From assembly GCA_013153555.1 (NCBI GenBank), contig JAADEF010000011.1:1-14944 (forward strand): 14,944 nucleotides of DNA, written 5' to 3'. The notes under the pieces are model-generated. The model ran no database searches. It saw only the letters and a list, made by a program, of their open reading frames with translations, and was not told the origin of the DNA. Shown here piece after piece: positions 1 to 8,051 of the stretch (its first letter is position 1; every line of letters begins with the position of its first letter). Source of the DNA: Candidatus Nanohalarchaeota archaeon. GTDB taxonomy: Archaea; EX4484-52; JAADEF01. The position numbers and the translations under genes are program-made.

Positions 1-31
1 AAAAAGGTAGAAAGAAGAAGAGGAGATAATA

Positions 32-547
32 ATGAAAAAGGGAATCACACCCATCATATCAGTAGTATTGCTCCTAATGATGACTGTAGCTGCTTTTGGA
101 GTGGCATACTTATGGCTAAGAACATTTCAAGAAGATGTTCAAAAGGAAATGGAAAAAAGCGCTCAAAGCCAAATATACAAATCCAAAAAATCTTTTGAAA
201 TATTAGGCGTGTTTGAAGCAACAGTTAACGGCAATCCTGGAGTCAAAATAATACTTCGAAATACAGGAGAAGCAACATTTTCTTCAAAAGAGCTTCAAAC
301 AACACTAGTGATGATAGATGGTAAATACACATTTGTACCTGTAAATTTAGCCACATTGCCTAACTTCCCGCCAGGTTCAACCATAACCTTAGAAATAGAC
401 AAAGATTTATTTGATCCAGCAACGGCAGGTAGTGAAGTAGATTTAGCAGATCAGCAAACTCATAAAATAAAGGTATTCATAAGTAAATGGGAAAGTAGTG
501 TTGTTTGTGGACCATTAGATGACGGTGCTACTTACTGTAACATCTAA
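32..547 (+). CDS. Archaeal type IV pilin/archaellin-like protein with class III signal peptide
   Basis: This is a probable surface-filament subunit or minor pilin, 171 residues long. The N-terminus (KKG, then ITPIISVVLLLMMTVAAF) is a class III signal: a basic patch and Gly4, followed by a hydrophobic helix to about residue 29. Archaeal prepilin peptidases cut after the Gly and leave the helix as the filament core. The rest is a polar, beta-rich extracellular domain (about 55-155). Two cysteines near the C-terminus (C159, C169) could form a disulfide. The ATG at 32 is preceded by AGGAGAT at 21-27, a good Shine-Dalgarno site. No pilus-assembly ATPase or TadC-like gene lies in the window, so it may be an orphan pilin. 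The family is clear from the N-terminus. The exact role (adhesin, archaellin or pseudopilin) cannot be read from the sequence. Confidence 0.8.
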   Translation: MKKGITPIISVVLLLMMTVAAFGVAYLWLRTFQEDVQKEMEKSAQSQIYKSKKSFEILGVFEATVNGNPGVKIILRNTGEATFSSKELQTTLVMIDGKYTFVPVNLATLPNFPPGSTITLEIDKDLFDPATAGSEVDLADQQTHKIKVFISKWESSVVCGPLDDGATYCNI

Positions 548-552
548 CTAAT

Positions 553-585
553 GCATTTTAAAATTTTATTTTTCTTTTTTAATTT
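553..585 (+). promoter_or_regulatory. Probable Hef promoter with TATA-like element, leaderless start
   Basis: TTTTAAAATTTTA at 556-568 resembles an archaeal TATA box centred about 25 bases before the Hef ATG at 586. No Shine-Dalgarno motif lies before that ATG, only T-rich sequence. TATA spacing that places transcription initiation at or near the ATG, with no ribosome site, fits a leaderless mRNA. This is inferred from spacing only. Confidence 0.4.
567..580 (+). terminator. T-rich terminator-like tract after the pilin gene
   Basis: The plus strand carries two T runs separated by one C (TTTTTCTTTTTT) about 25 bases after the pilin stop codon. Archaeal RNA polymerase terminates intrinsically at U-rich tracts without needing a hairpin. 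The tract sits between the pilin stop and the Hef start, so it overlaps the likely Hef promoter. Confidence 0.45.
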
Positions 586-2841
586 ATGGCTTCTTTGCTC
601 AATTATGTTAAGCAACAACCTCAATATTTCGAATCTCCATTTATTAAACCTCAAACTCTTGAAAAAAGAAAATATCAAGAAAACATTATTAGATCTGTGT
701 TGAAACATGGAAACACATTGGTTGTTTTGCCCACCGGATTAGGTAAAACAGTTATTGCAGCAGTAGTAGTCAGTGAGAGATTAAGTTCTGTGGGAGGTAA
801 AGCATTAATCATGGCACCTACCAAACCACTAGTTGATCAGCATTATAAGTTTTTTGCTAATGTTTTCAATCTTCCAAAAGATCAGCTGGTAAAGATCACA
901 GGACAAGACACCTCAGAAAAAAGGAAAGATAAATGGGAAAAAGGAAAAATCTTCTTTGCAACTCCGCAAGTTGTAAAAAATGACATAGAAAAAGGTATTT
1001 TGAACTTAAAGGATTTTAGCGTGGTTGTATTTGATGAGGCGCATAAAGCAGTAGGGGATTATGCTTATACTTTTATTGCTAAACACTATCATGAAAATGC
1101 TGAGAACGAATTAATTCTTGCACTTACTGCTTCACCTGGTGGAGATGTGGAAAAAATAGGAAGTGTGATTGGAAATCTTTATATTAAAAATGTAGAGATA
1201 AGAAGCGAATATGACGAGGATGTAAAGCCTTATATCCATAAAGTAGACATAGAATGGGTTAAAGTATCTCTTACAGAAGATTTGAAAAAAATAGATGCTT
1301 ATCTTAAAGCTGCCTATAACGAAAGAATAAGTAAGCTGGTAGAATGGGGAATAATACGACATAAAAGAATAAGTAAAAAAGAACTTTTAGAAGTTCAAAA
1401 ATCTTTGGCATTAAAAATAAAAGAAGATAGATCTGGTTTTTACATCAAAGCCATGGCAGTAATAGGTCAAGCCATAAAAATAGCTTATGCCATTGAATTA
1501 TTAGAAACGCAGGGATTACTGCCATTAACTAAATACTACAAAAAGCTAAAATCTGAAAAGAACAAGACTCGTGCTTTGGAGGAGCTATTAGATGATGCAA
1601 ATTTTGTAACAGCAATGAGGCTTGCTCAAACCCTGTTAGAAAAAGGATTTGAACATCCAAAAATGCGGATGATACGCTATATTTTAGAAAAAGAGATTCA
1701 TGATGATAAAAAAGGCATAGTTTTTACACAGTATGTGGATACGGCAGAAGAAATTGTTGAAGTGCTTAAAAGATCTGAAAAATTAAAGCCTGTATTGTTT
1801 ATAGGACAGAGAAAAGGCATGTCTCAAAAAAAGCAAATAGAAATAATAGAAAAATTTAGGAAAGGAGAATACAATGTATTAGTAGCTACTTCTGTTGCTG
1901 AAGAAGGACTGGACATACCAAAAGTAGATGTTGTGGTATTTTATGAGCCAATTCCTAGTGAGATAAGAACTATTCAAAGAAGGGGAAGAACTGGAAGATT
2001 TAAGCATGGAAAAATAATAGTGATGATTACACAAAACTCGTTAGATGAAGCATATTATTGGAGCTCTCTTGCAAAAGAAAGGAAAATGAAAAGAACATTA
2101 GTATATCTTAAGAAAGTATTTAATCAAAAAGGAAAAACGATAGAAGATGCACCAAAAATAGTGAAAAACGCTACACTACCTACTGCCTCACAATCTTCTG
2201 CTGTAACTATTGCAGTAGATGATCGTGAACAGAAGCTCTATGAACTGCTGTTGGATCTGAGAGGTAAAAAGGTTGAGAGAAGGCGGTTAGCAGTAGGTGA
2301 TGTGGAAATAGGAGGAAAAATAATAGTTGAAAGAAAAAAGGCTGAAGATTTTCTAAATTCATTAGTAGATGGAAGGCTTTTTAAACAGCTGGATCTGTTG
2401 GCACAGCATGCTGAAGTGCCCATACTTATAATAGAAGGAGATCTTTACAAAGCTTTGCAAGACAGGAATATTAAAATTAATGCAGTTTTAGGAGCTTTAA
2501 CAAAAATAGCAACTGATTTTCAAATACCCGTGCTTTATACTCCAAACACAGATTTAACTGCAATCACTATTCTATTATTAGCAAAAAGACTTCAAGAAGA
2601 AAAACAAGAAGAACTCCACATAAAAAAGATTAAAAGAAATGCGTCTTTAAAAAAGCTCCAAGAATTTGTTGTTGGTTCCTATCCTAATATAAGCACAACT
2701 TTGGCAAAGCGCATACTTTCACATTTCAAAACCATTAAAAACTATGCTTCTGCTTCTATTGATGAGCTGATGACAGTAGAAGGTATAGGAAAAAAGAAAG
2801 CAGAGAAAATATGGGAAATCAATAACAAACCTTATGAATGA
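586..2841 (+). CDS. hef: Hef: SF2 helicase fused to XPF/ERCC4 structure-specific nuclease
   Basis: Hef unwinds and cleaves forked and branched DNA at stalled replication forks and is the archaeal relative of FANCM and XPF/Mus81. All parts are visible. Walker A is PTGLGKT (49-55), motif II is DEAH (150-153) and motif III is TAS (181-183). A helical thumb-like insert (about 210-350) separates the two RecA domains, and motif VI is QRRGRTGR (464-471). The ERCC4 nuclease domain (about 540-665) has DDRE (545-548), GD (571-572) and the catalytic ERKKAED (582-588). A tandem helix-hairpin-helix domain (about 698-745) includes VEGIGKKKA. At 751 residues it is close to the usual length of euryarchaeal Hef, with helicase and nuclease both apparently intact. 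Crenarchaea typically have the nuclease alone, so the fusion argues against that lineage. The last 10 bases overlap the convergent gene ending at 2832. Confidence 0.97.
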   Translation: MASLLNYVKQQPQYFESPFIKPQTLEKRKYQENIIRSVLKHGNTLVVLPTGLGKTVIAAVVVSERLSSVGGKALIMAPTKPLVDQHYKFFANVFNLPKDQLVKITGQDTSEKRKDKWEKGKIFFATPQVVKNDIEKGILNLKDFSVVVFDEAHKAVGDYAYTFIAKHYHENAENELILALTASPGGDVEKIGSVIGNLYIKNVEIRSEYDEDVKPYIHKVDIEWVKVSLTEDLKKIDAYLKAAYNERISKLVEWGIIRHKRISKKELLEVQKSLALKIKEDRSGFYIKAMAVIGQAIKIAYAIELLETQGLLPLTKYYKKLKSEKNKTRALEELLDDANFVTAMRLAQTLLEKGFEHPKMRMIRYILEKEIHDDKKGIVFTQYVDTAEEIVEVLKRSEKLKPVLFIGQRKGMSQKKQIEIIEKFRKGEYNVLVATSVAEEGLDIPKVDVVVFYEPIPSEIRTIQRRGRTGRFKHGKIIVMITQNSLDEAYYWSSLAKERKMKRTLVYLKKVFNQKGKTIEDAPKIVKNATLPTASQSSAVTIAVDDREQKLYELLLDLRGKKVERRRLAVGDVEIGGKIIVERKKAEDFLNSLVDGRLFKQLDLLAQHAEVPILIIEGDLYKALQDRNIKINAVLGALTKIATDFQIPVLYTPNTDLTAITILLLAKRLQEEKQEELHIKKIKRNASLKKLQEFVVGSYPNISTTLAKRILSHFKTIKNYASASIDELMTVEGIGKKKAEKIWEINNKPYE

Positions 2842-3191
2842 TTTTGCTTTTTCTTCTTTTTCAATATAAAAGGAATGCGTGGAGCATAAAACTTATCCAC
2901 ATAGCTCTTAGAGCCTTCTCTTTTATAGTGGTGATAAAGGTAAAAGATACTTCCGATAACTAATGAAAAAATAAAAGAATAGAGGAAGGTGGTTTTTTGG
3001 GGGAAGTAGCTTAAAAAGAGTAAAAGAAACAGCACAATAGTTATTACAACTATGAAAATTACATGGATGTAAGTACTTACATCCACCATTTTGTCTTTGT
3101 GTTTTGCAATATAATAATTAATCAAAACAGCTCCAATGTATAAAAACAAAATGATGCCTAAAACATAAAACAATATTTCTTGAGTTAGCAT
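2832..3191 (-). CDS. Small three-helix membrane protein, unknown function
   Basis: No family was recognised. The 119-residue protein has three predicted membrane helices (about 5-28, 41-63 and 68-88) and a basic C-terminal tail ending in five lysines (KKKKKQNHS). By the positive-inside rule that tail probably faces the cytoplasm. The ATG at 3191 follows AGGAGAGGT, a good ribosome site, in a 35-base gap after the Cys-rich secreted protein gene. It is therefore probably the last gene of that operon. Its 3' end overlaps the 3' end of Hef by 10 bases on the other strand. Position suggests an envelope role linked to the transglutaminase-like and Cys-rich proteins, but this is only inference from gene order. 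Confidence 0.75.
   Translation of the reverse strand: MLTQEILFYVLGIILFLYIGAVLINYYIAKHKDKMVDVSTYIHVIFIVVITIVLFLLLFLSYFPQKTTFLYSFIFSLVIGSIFYLYHHYKREGSKSYVDKFYAPRIPFILKKKKKQNHS
2843..2862 (+). terminator. T-rich terminator-like tract after Hef
   Basis: Directly after the Hef stop codon the plus strand is almost all T (TTTTGCTTTTTCTTCTTTTT), the form expected of an archaeal intrinsic terminator. On the opposite strand the same bases encode the lysine-rich C-terminus of the convergent membrane protein. Confidence 0.5.
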
Positions 3192-3226
3192 ACCTCTCCT
3201 AAATACATTAAAAAATCAATTTTAAA

Positions 3227-4717
3227 TTAATTTTCTGGTGTGTATCTTCCTCCTAACTCTCGAAGTTCTCTTACATACTGCCTATCTCGAGCATTACTAT
3301 CAAAGCAAGGAGATCCTGCTGTTACTGTAACTTCTCCATGACAAGCCAAATTAGAGGTAGAACATACATGGCATCTTACCGGAATAACCCCTTCCAAATA
3401 AGTTTCTGTAGGTTGCTGTCCTGAAGAAGGAGGTTTAAGATAGTTCCACAGCACAATCAAATAACATCCTCTCAATGGATGCACATCATAATTAAATTTT
3501 ATATTAGCATCCATAGTATAAGCAGTATCATGCCTGCAATACACATCCTTAGAACACCACAAAGTTGAATATACATTTCCTTGTGTCTGTAGTAAGTATT
3601 GCCTATATTCTTCCAAATAATTTTGTATTTCTTCTTGTGTTGTGGGAAGGTATTCGCATTCTTCTCCTGCATAAATTATCATTTTAAGCAAATTACTGCC
3701 TGAATGGCAGGAAGGAACATGTATACTTACATGAAGATCGTAATCATTATCCGAAGTGATTTCACAATCTGCATCAGTATAATAAAGAAACACCTTATAT
3801 TCGCCAGGATAAAGGCTAGTACTTACAGGATAAGGATACCAGCTTCTGTCCAAACTTCTTGAAGAAGAAACCAATTCATAAACTTCTTCGTTTAAGCATT
3901 TTGCAGTAAGATCAGGAAAAGCAAGACAGGAGGAACTAACACAGCAGGCTTCTCCTCCTTCACATTCATTGTCAGATCTACAAGTTTTGAAGGATGATTC
4001 TAAAGGGGGATGAGATGGAAAAGATATAATATCTTGAGTTTGTGAATTGGAACTGCTTTCTGAACTTTCATCATTATCAGAATAAGAATTTTCATAAGAA
4101 ATGGGGCTTTCACTTACATCAGGAGTAGGTATTTCTTCATCAGTATTAGGTTCGTGTAATGAAATTTGAGTATTATCAGGCACTTCATCTATTCTTACCA
4201 CATATATGCGGGCGTAAGGATAAGATCTGCTTTCTCTCACACTATCTATAAGCTTTTGTTCCACTATGATTTTCTCACATTTGCAGTCTTTAATAAATGC
4301 GTGTTCTGGTGGATATGCAAATAGCACAGGAGAGGAGCTAAACTTTTTTCCAAACTCAAAGTAATATATATAGTTCTTTTTGGCGTTAGAAATAATATCA
4401 TCAATCTTTTTTTGAACAATTAGCTGCGCATATTCCCTACATGTATAATCTGCAATTCCACAGCATTTTCCGTTTTCAGGAGAATAATAAGCCTTGGCTA
4501 ATACATCTTTCACAGTTTCGCATCCTGCCAAAGGATTACCTGTACTGCTTCTTAATAAAGAAGTAAGCATAGAGCTAGCATAATCTTGAATATAATTAGA
4601 AAGTAAAAGATTCCCTTCATTATTATCTTTACCTTTAATAATAAAGGCGTATGAAGCCAACCCCAACAGCAGAAGAATAATCGCAAATACTGTTCCTGCT
4701 TGAGCCTTTCGCAACAT
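3227..4717 (-). CDS. Cysteine-rich secreted protein with archaellin-like N-terminus and WAP-like motif
   Basis: No named family was recognised. The 496-residue protein begins MLRKAQAGTVFAIILLLLGL, a basic patch then a hydrophobic helix to about residue 27. This resembles archaellin N-termini and could be cut by prepilin peptidase after RKA; a simple membrane anchor is the alternative. The outside portion has about 22 cysteines. An acidic, Ser/Asn-rich low-complexity linker (about 180-240) divides a helical N-terminal part from a C-terminal beta-rich part. Residues 246-264 follow CxxDxxC-x5-CC-x4-C, the spacing seen in the core of whey acidic protein (WAP)-type disulfide modules. Further cysteines (C318 to C471) suggest a heavily disulfide-bonded exterior. 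The gene begins 8 bases after the transglutaminase-like stop codon, without a clear Shine-Dalgarno site, so translation may be coupled. A structural or protective surface role is inferred. Confidence 0.8.
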   Translation of the reverse strand: MLRKAQAGTVFAIILLLLGLASYAFIIKGKDNNEGNLLLSNYIQDYASSMLTSLLRSSTGNPLAGCETVKDVLAKAYYSPENGKCCGIADYTCREYAQLIVQKKIDDIISNAKKNYIYYFEFGKKFSSSPVLFAYPPEHAFIKDCKCEKIIVEQKLIDSVRESRSYPYARIYVVRIDEVPDNTQISLHEPNTDEEIPTPDVSESPISYENSYSDNDESSESSSNSQTQDIISFPSHPPLESSFKTCRSDNECEGGEACCVSSSCLAFPDLTAKCLNEEVYELVSSSRSLDRSWYPYPVSTSLYPGEYKVFLYYTDADCEITSDNDYDLHVSIHVPSCHSGSNLLKMIIYAGEECEYLPTTQEEIQNYLEEYRQYLLQTQGNVYSTLWCSKDVYCRHDTAYTMDANIKFNYDVHPLRGCYLIVLWNYLKPPSSGQQPTETYLEGVIPVRCHVCSTSNLACHGEVTVTAGSPCFDSNARDRQYVRELRELGGRYTPEN

Positions 4718-4724
4718 AAAATAA

Positions 4725-5969
4725 TTAAAGAGAAAGATGTTTAAATAAATTAATAAGCCATTCTATTAATGCAGAATACCATGCTTTTTTAGAAAAAATA
4801 GTATGCTCAATGGTAAGATTATAAGAATAGTTATCATGTTCTGGATCATAAATATTAAAAGGACAAGTAAAAACATAATCCCCTTCATCTCTTAAATCTA
4901 TTACAAAAGAAAAGTTTTTAACTTCCCCCCCACACAAAATATCTTCTTTTTTAGATAAACCATCATAAGAACAAGGCACTATGCTTACTTCACCACACGC
5001 AGGAAAAGCACTTTCTAATTTTAAACTAAAAATATACTCTTCTGAGGAATCAGAATAAGAAGGAAGCTTATATACTTCTTCCAACACTGCATTAAACAGA
5101 TTAGAAGTTAAGAAATCATAAGATCTAACGCTCATGCTCTCTTTTTTCCAGCTTATGTTAGAAGAAGGAGAAGCTTTAGCTTCTAACTTACTTTTAACTT
5201 CATTATCATAAGACCATCCTATGAAAACATGAGATGCATCTACATAACCTATTTGCTTCCATAATACATCCACTACATACCACTTCCTTTCTTTTTCATT
5301 AAATACATAAGCAAAAGCATGGGGTTCGTAGCTTTCCCCATTATAGGCATATGAGCTGACATATATAGCAGGTATGTGTAAATATCTCATTAAAGCAATG
5401 AATAAAGTTACATATTCTGCGCAAACACCTTTCCTCTGTTTTACAATAAATTTCACATCATAATTCTTATCTCCTAAGCTAGAATCATACTGCATAAAAG
5501 TATGCACTTCTTTCACGCCTTCTCTAACATTACACCAAAAATCCTCCTTACATTTATCCAAAATAAGATTTCCCAGCACACTTACTTCATTTTCCAAAGT
5601 AATATGTTCTGTTTCTTTGAGTGCTTCTTTTTCATCCCATAGAGAATTAGCAGGTATGGACATTTTCAAATGAGAATTTACATTTATCAAAACCTCGCAT
5701 TCATTTTCTCCTTCGTTCAGCTCCTGGAAAAGAATCTTTAAAAAATCTCCTTCCTTTGAAGCAGTGCATTTACCCTTAACAAACAAATCTTGAATGCGCT
5801 CTCCAAAAGGATATAAAATAGAGGCGTATGCTACTTCCTCACTATTGCTCACTTGAAGAGTTTCAGTAAGAATAAAGCTAACATTGGCTTGGGTTATGCT
5901 TTCTGAATAAACAATACCTAAAAACAAATAGGAAAAAATAAGAAAGCTCCATAAAAAGCTTTTTTTCAT
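4725..5969 (-). CDS. Secreted transglutaminase-like (papain-fold) protein
   Basis: The protein has 414 residues and a Sec-type signal peptide (about 1-22, KKS then a hydrophobic core, likely cut near YS/E). The transglutaminase-like domain (about 140-250) shows the catalytic triad: Cys183 in GVCAEY, His217 in EPHAFA and Asp234 in YVVDVLW. Prokaryotic members are typically proteases, amidases or peptide crosslinkers at the cell surface. The N-terminal region (25-130) and the C-terminal region (about 300-390) look like beta domains. The latter holds several cysteines (C325, C333, C346, C369). A short hydrophobic C-terminal stretch (about 395-414) may touch the membrane. GAGTGAT lies just before the ATG and overlaps the end of lysS, so the two are probably co-transcribed. 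The substrate is unknown; the adjacent Cys-rich surface protein is a natural candidate. Confidence 0.85.
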   Translation of the reverse strand: MKKSFLWSFLIFSYLFLGIVYSESITQANVSFILTETLQVSNSEEVAYASILYPFGERIQDLFVKGKCTASKEGDFLKILFQELNEGENECEVLINVNSHLKMSIPANSLWDEKEALKETEHITLENEVSVLGNLILDKCKEDFWCNVREGVKEVHTFMQYDSSLGDKNYDVKFIVKQRKGVCAEYVTLFIALMRYLHIPAIYVSSYAYNGESYEPHAFAYVFNEKERKWYVVDVLWKQIGYVDASHVFIGWSYDNEVKSKLEAKASPSSNISWKKESMSVRSYDFLTSNLFNAVLEEVYKLPSYSDSSEEYIFSLKLESAFPACGEVSIVPCSYDGLSKKEDILCGGEVKNFSFVIDLRDEGDYVFTCPFNIYDPEHDNYSYNLTIEHTIFSKKAWYSALIEWLINLFKHLSL

Positions 5970-5973
5970 AGTA

Positions 5974-7416
5974 TCACTCTTTCGTTCTTAAAGCTGGAAA
6001 AGGTATTGTTTCTCTAATTGAGGTTTCATTAGCTAACAGCAAAACCAATCTTTCCACACCAATGCCACATCCTCCTGCCGGAGGCATTCCATATTCCAAT
6101 GCTTTGATAAAATCAGTATCCAATGGATGTGCTTCCTCTTCTCCTTTTTGTCGTTGTTCAAGCTCATATTCAAAACGCTTCCTTTGCTCCACAGGATCAT
6201 TAAGTTCAGAAAAAGCATTAGCCAATTCTATGCCTGCTATAAACAGCTCAAACCTTTCAACAAATCCTGGTTTGGAACGGTGGTCTTTGGCAAGAGGCGT
6301 AACCTCTTTGGGATAATCCATTATAAAGGTTGGTTGAATGAGTTTATGCTCTACCTCCTCTTCAAAAAGTTTTGCTATCAAATAACCTCGTGATTCATCT
6401 CTAATCATTATGTCTTTTTTTGTAAGCAAATTTTTCATTTCTTTTTCGCTCATTTTATTGACATCTATATCTGCGTATTTTTTTAATGCTTCTTCCATAG
6501 TCAGAACATCAAATTTAGAAAAGTTCAATTTTTCGCCTTGATATTCTATTTTCAAACTACCGCTAACTTTTTTAACAACATGTTTTATGAGTTCTTCAGT
6601 AAGGTCTTTCATATCATAGATGTCAGCATAAGCTTGATAAAACTCCAAGCTCATAAACTCTGGATTATGTGTTGCATCTATGCCTTCATTCCTAAAATTC
6701 TTTCCAAGCTCATATACTTTCTCAAATCCAGCAATAAGCAGTCTTTTAAGATAAAGTTCAGGAGCTATTCTTAAATAAAAGTTGCGCTCCAAAGCATTAT
6801 AATAAGTAACAAAAGGCTTTGCATAAGCTCCACCATATACTGGTTGCAAAATAGGAGTATCAACCTCCAAAAAACCCCTTTTATCCAAAAAAGCACGAAG
6901 TTCTTTAATTACTTGACTTCTTATTCTAAGATTGTTTCTTTTTTGAGGATTGAGAATAAAATCCAAATACCTATGTCGGTAGCGGTATTCTGGATCTTGA
7001 ATGCCGTGGTATTTTTCAGGAAGTGTTCTCACAACTTTGCTTAAAAACACAAAATCCTCTACTTGAATGCTTTTTTCACCAGTTTTACTTAAAATGCATC
7101 TACCCTCAACTCCTATAATATCTCCTCTAAGCAGATATTTCTTAACCAATTCAAAATTTTTTGTGTGTTGGGCTGAAAAGATAAGCTGCATTTCTGCGGT
7201 TTCATCTTGTAATTTTGCAAAAGCTATTTTTCCTAAATGCCTTAAAGTCATTACTCTTCCTGCGGTTTTCACATTCTTTCCTTCTTTGAATTTCTCCAAT
7301 ATTTCTTCAACATAATGTTTTTTATCATATCTGTAAGGATATGGATTGATACCTTGTTTTTTTAACTCCTCTATTTTTCTCAAATTATTTTGAATGAGGT
7401 GTTCCTCTCTACTCAC
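5974..7416 (-). CDS. lysS: Lysyl-tRNA synthetase, class II
   Basis: This enzyme charges tRNA-Lys with lysine in the cytoplasm. The 480-residue protein has the N-terminal OB-fold anticodon-binding domain (about 48-130). The class II catalytic core follows: motif 1 around GFLEVDTPILQP (181-192), motif 2 FRNEGID (241-247) with the downstream HNPEF, and motif 3 GIGVERL (451-457). The LELANAF-type segment near 397-403 (IELANAF) is typical of LysRS. Many euryarchaea use an unrelated class I LysRS, so a bacterial-type class II enzyme is informative and is common in DPANN archaea. The start is GTG at 7416. Its GTGA overlaps the eS1 stop codon, and GAGGTG sits about five bases upstream, which supports this start. 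Open frames on the opposite strand across the gene are shadows. Confidence 0.97.
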   Translation of the reverse strand: MSREEHLIQNNLRKIEELKKQGINPYPYRYDKKHYVEEILEKFKEGKNVKTAGRVMTLRHLGKIAFAKLQDETAEMQLIFSAQHTKNFELVKKYLLRGDIIGVEGRCILSKTGEKSIQVEDFVFLSKVVRTLPEKYHGIQDPEYRYRHRYLDFILNPQKRNNLRIRSQVIKELRAFLDKRGFLEVDTPILQPVYGGAYAKPFVTYYNALERNFYLRIAPELYLKRLLIAGFEKVYELGKNFRNEGIDATHNPEFMSLEFYQAYADIYDMKDLTEELIKHVVKKVSGSLKIEYQGEKLNFSKFDVLTMEEALKKYADIDVNKMSEKEMKNLLTKKDIMIRDESRGYLIAKLFEEEVEHKLIQPTFIMDYPKEVTPLAKDHRSKPGFVERFELFIAGIELANAFSELNDPVEQRKRFEYELEQRQKGEEEAHPLDTDFIKALEYGMPPAGGCGIGVERLVLLLANETSIRETIPFPALRTKE

Positions 7417-7994
7417 TCCAACACCTCTGTTTTTCTTACATCCACATATGCAGTAGGATGTAGAGATTTAACTCTTTCTGCCAGTCCTCTTTGGAAAGTT
7501 TCGCTTAAAAACGAATCTAAAAATTCTTTTAAAGTCATCTTACTAATTTGCTCTTCAAGATAAGCTTTCATTTCTTTTCTAATACGAGATTTCAAAGTTG
7601 TTTGAATCCTTCCTCGTGTAATGAGCAACAACTTCACCCTTACTTTCACTCCATCTTTGGTTGTAACATCTTCAATTAGATCTATACGAGAAGTTCTTTT
7701 TCTAACCATCCTGCTTATAACATCTCTTAACAACTCGTGTCCCCAATAAACAGTATTTGCTTTCTCGCCTTTAACATCAACAATCTTCAAAAAAACTTTG
7801 TACTTGTAGTGTTTAAAGCTTTTTGTGAGTTCAGTCATAGGCAACTCCACTATTCTCCCCATAAGCTGATCGCTTTTAAAAGCAGGTGTCTCAACCAGTT
7901 CCTTGTCTTTATCAAAAATATCAGGTGCCATTACCTTAAACCACTGCTTTTTCCCCCAGCTAGATCTTTTTTGTTCTCTTCCTTTTTTAGCCAT
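7413..7994 (-). CDS. rps3ae: 30S ribosomal protein eS1 (S3Ae)
   Basis: This is the archaeal/eukaryotic small-subunit protein eS1, located near the mRNA exit region. The 193-residue product shows the family signature: a basic N-terminus (AKKGREQKRSSWGKKQW), the KVMAPDIF segment, GRIVELPMTELT and the RMVRKRTSRID stretch. An in-frame ATG lies two codons upstream at 8000. The ATG at 7994 is preferred because GAGGGGATGA (8006-7997) then sits at normal Shine-Dalgarno distance, whereas at 8000 it would overlap the start. A strong TATA-like element lies about 38 bases upstream. The gene ends in a GTGA overlap with lysS, so the two are translationally linked. The length is close to that of other archaeal S3Ae proteins. 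Confidence 0.97.
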   Translation of the reverse strand: MAKKGREQKRSSWGKKQWFKVMAPDIFDKDKELVETPAFKSDQLMGRIVELPMTELTKSFKHYKYKVFLKIVDVKGEKANTVYWGHELLRDVISRMVRKRTSRIDLIEDVTTKDGVKVRVKLLLITRGRIQTTLKSRIRKEMKAYLEEQISKMTLKEFLDSFLSETFQRGLAERVKSLHPTAYVDVRKTEVLE

Positions 7995-8021
7995 AATCAT
8001 CCCCTCAATTTAAAGAAGTTA

Positions 8022-8045
8022 CGAAAATTATTTAAAGGTTTAAGT
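8022..8045 (-). promoter_or_regulatory. TATA-box promoter for the eS1-lysS operon
   Basis: Read on the minus strand, TTTAAATAAT (8036-8027) is a near-consensus archaeal TATA box, with AAACC just upstream where the BRE lies. It is centred about 26 bases before 8006, which would give a short leader carrying the eS1 ribosome site. It lies in the 57-base gap after the methyltransferase gene. It separates the eL42-to-methyltransferase unit from the eS1-lysS-envelope unit, though read-through is possible because no clear terminator is seen. Confidence 0.6.
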
Positions 8046-8051
8046 AAGTGG

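Noticed and set aside
6062..7315. Several plus-strand open frames of 66-88 codons across lysS
   Set aside because: They are antisense to a secure, conserved gene, have improbable compositions and lack ribosome sites; they are shadows of lysS.
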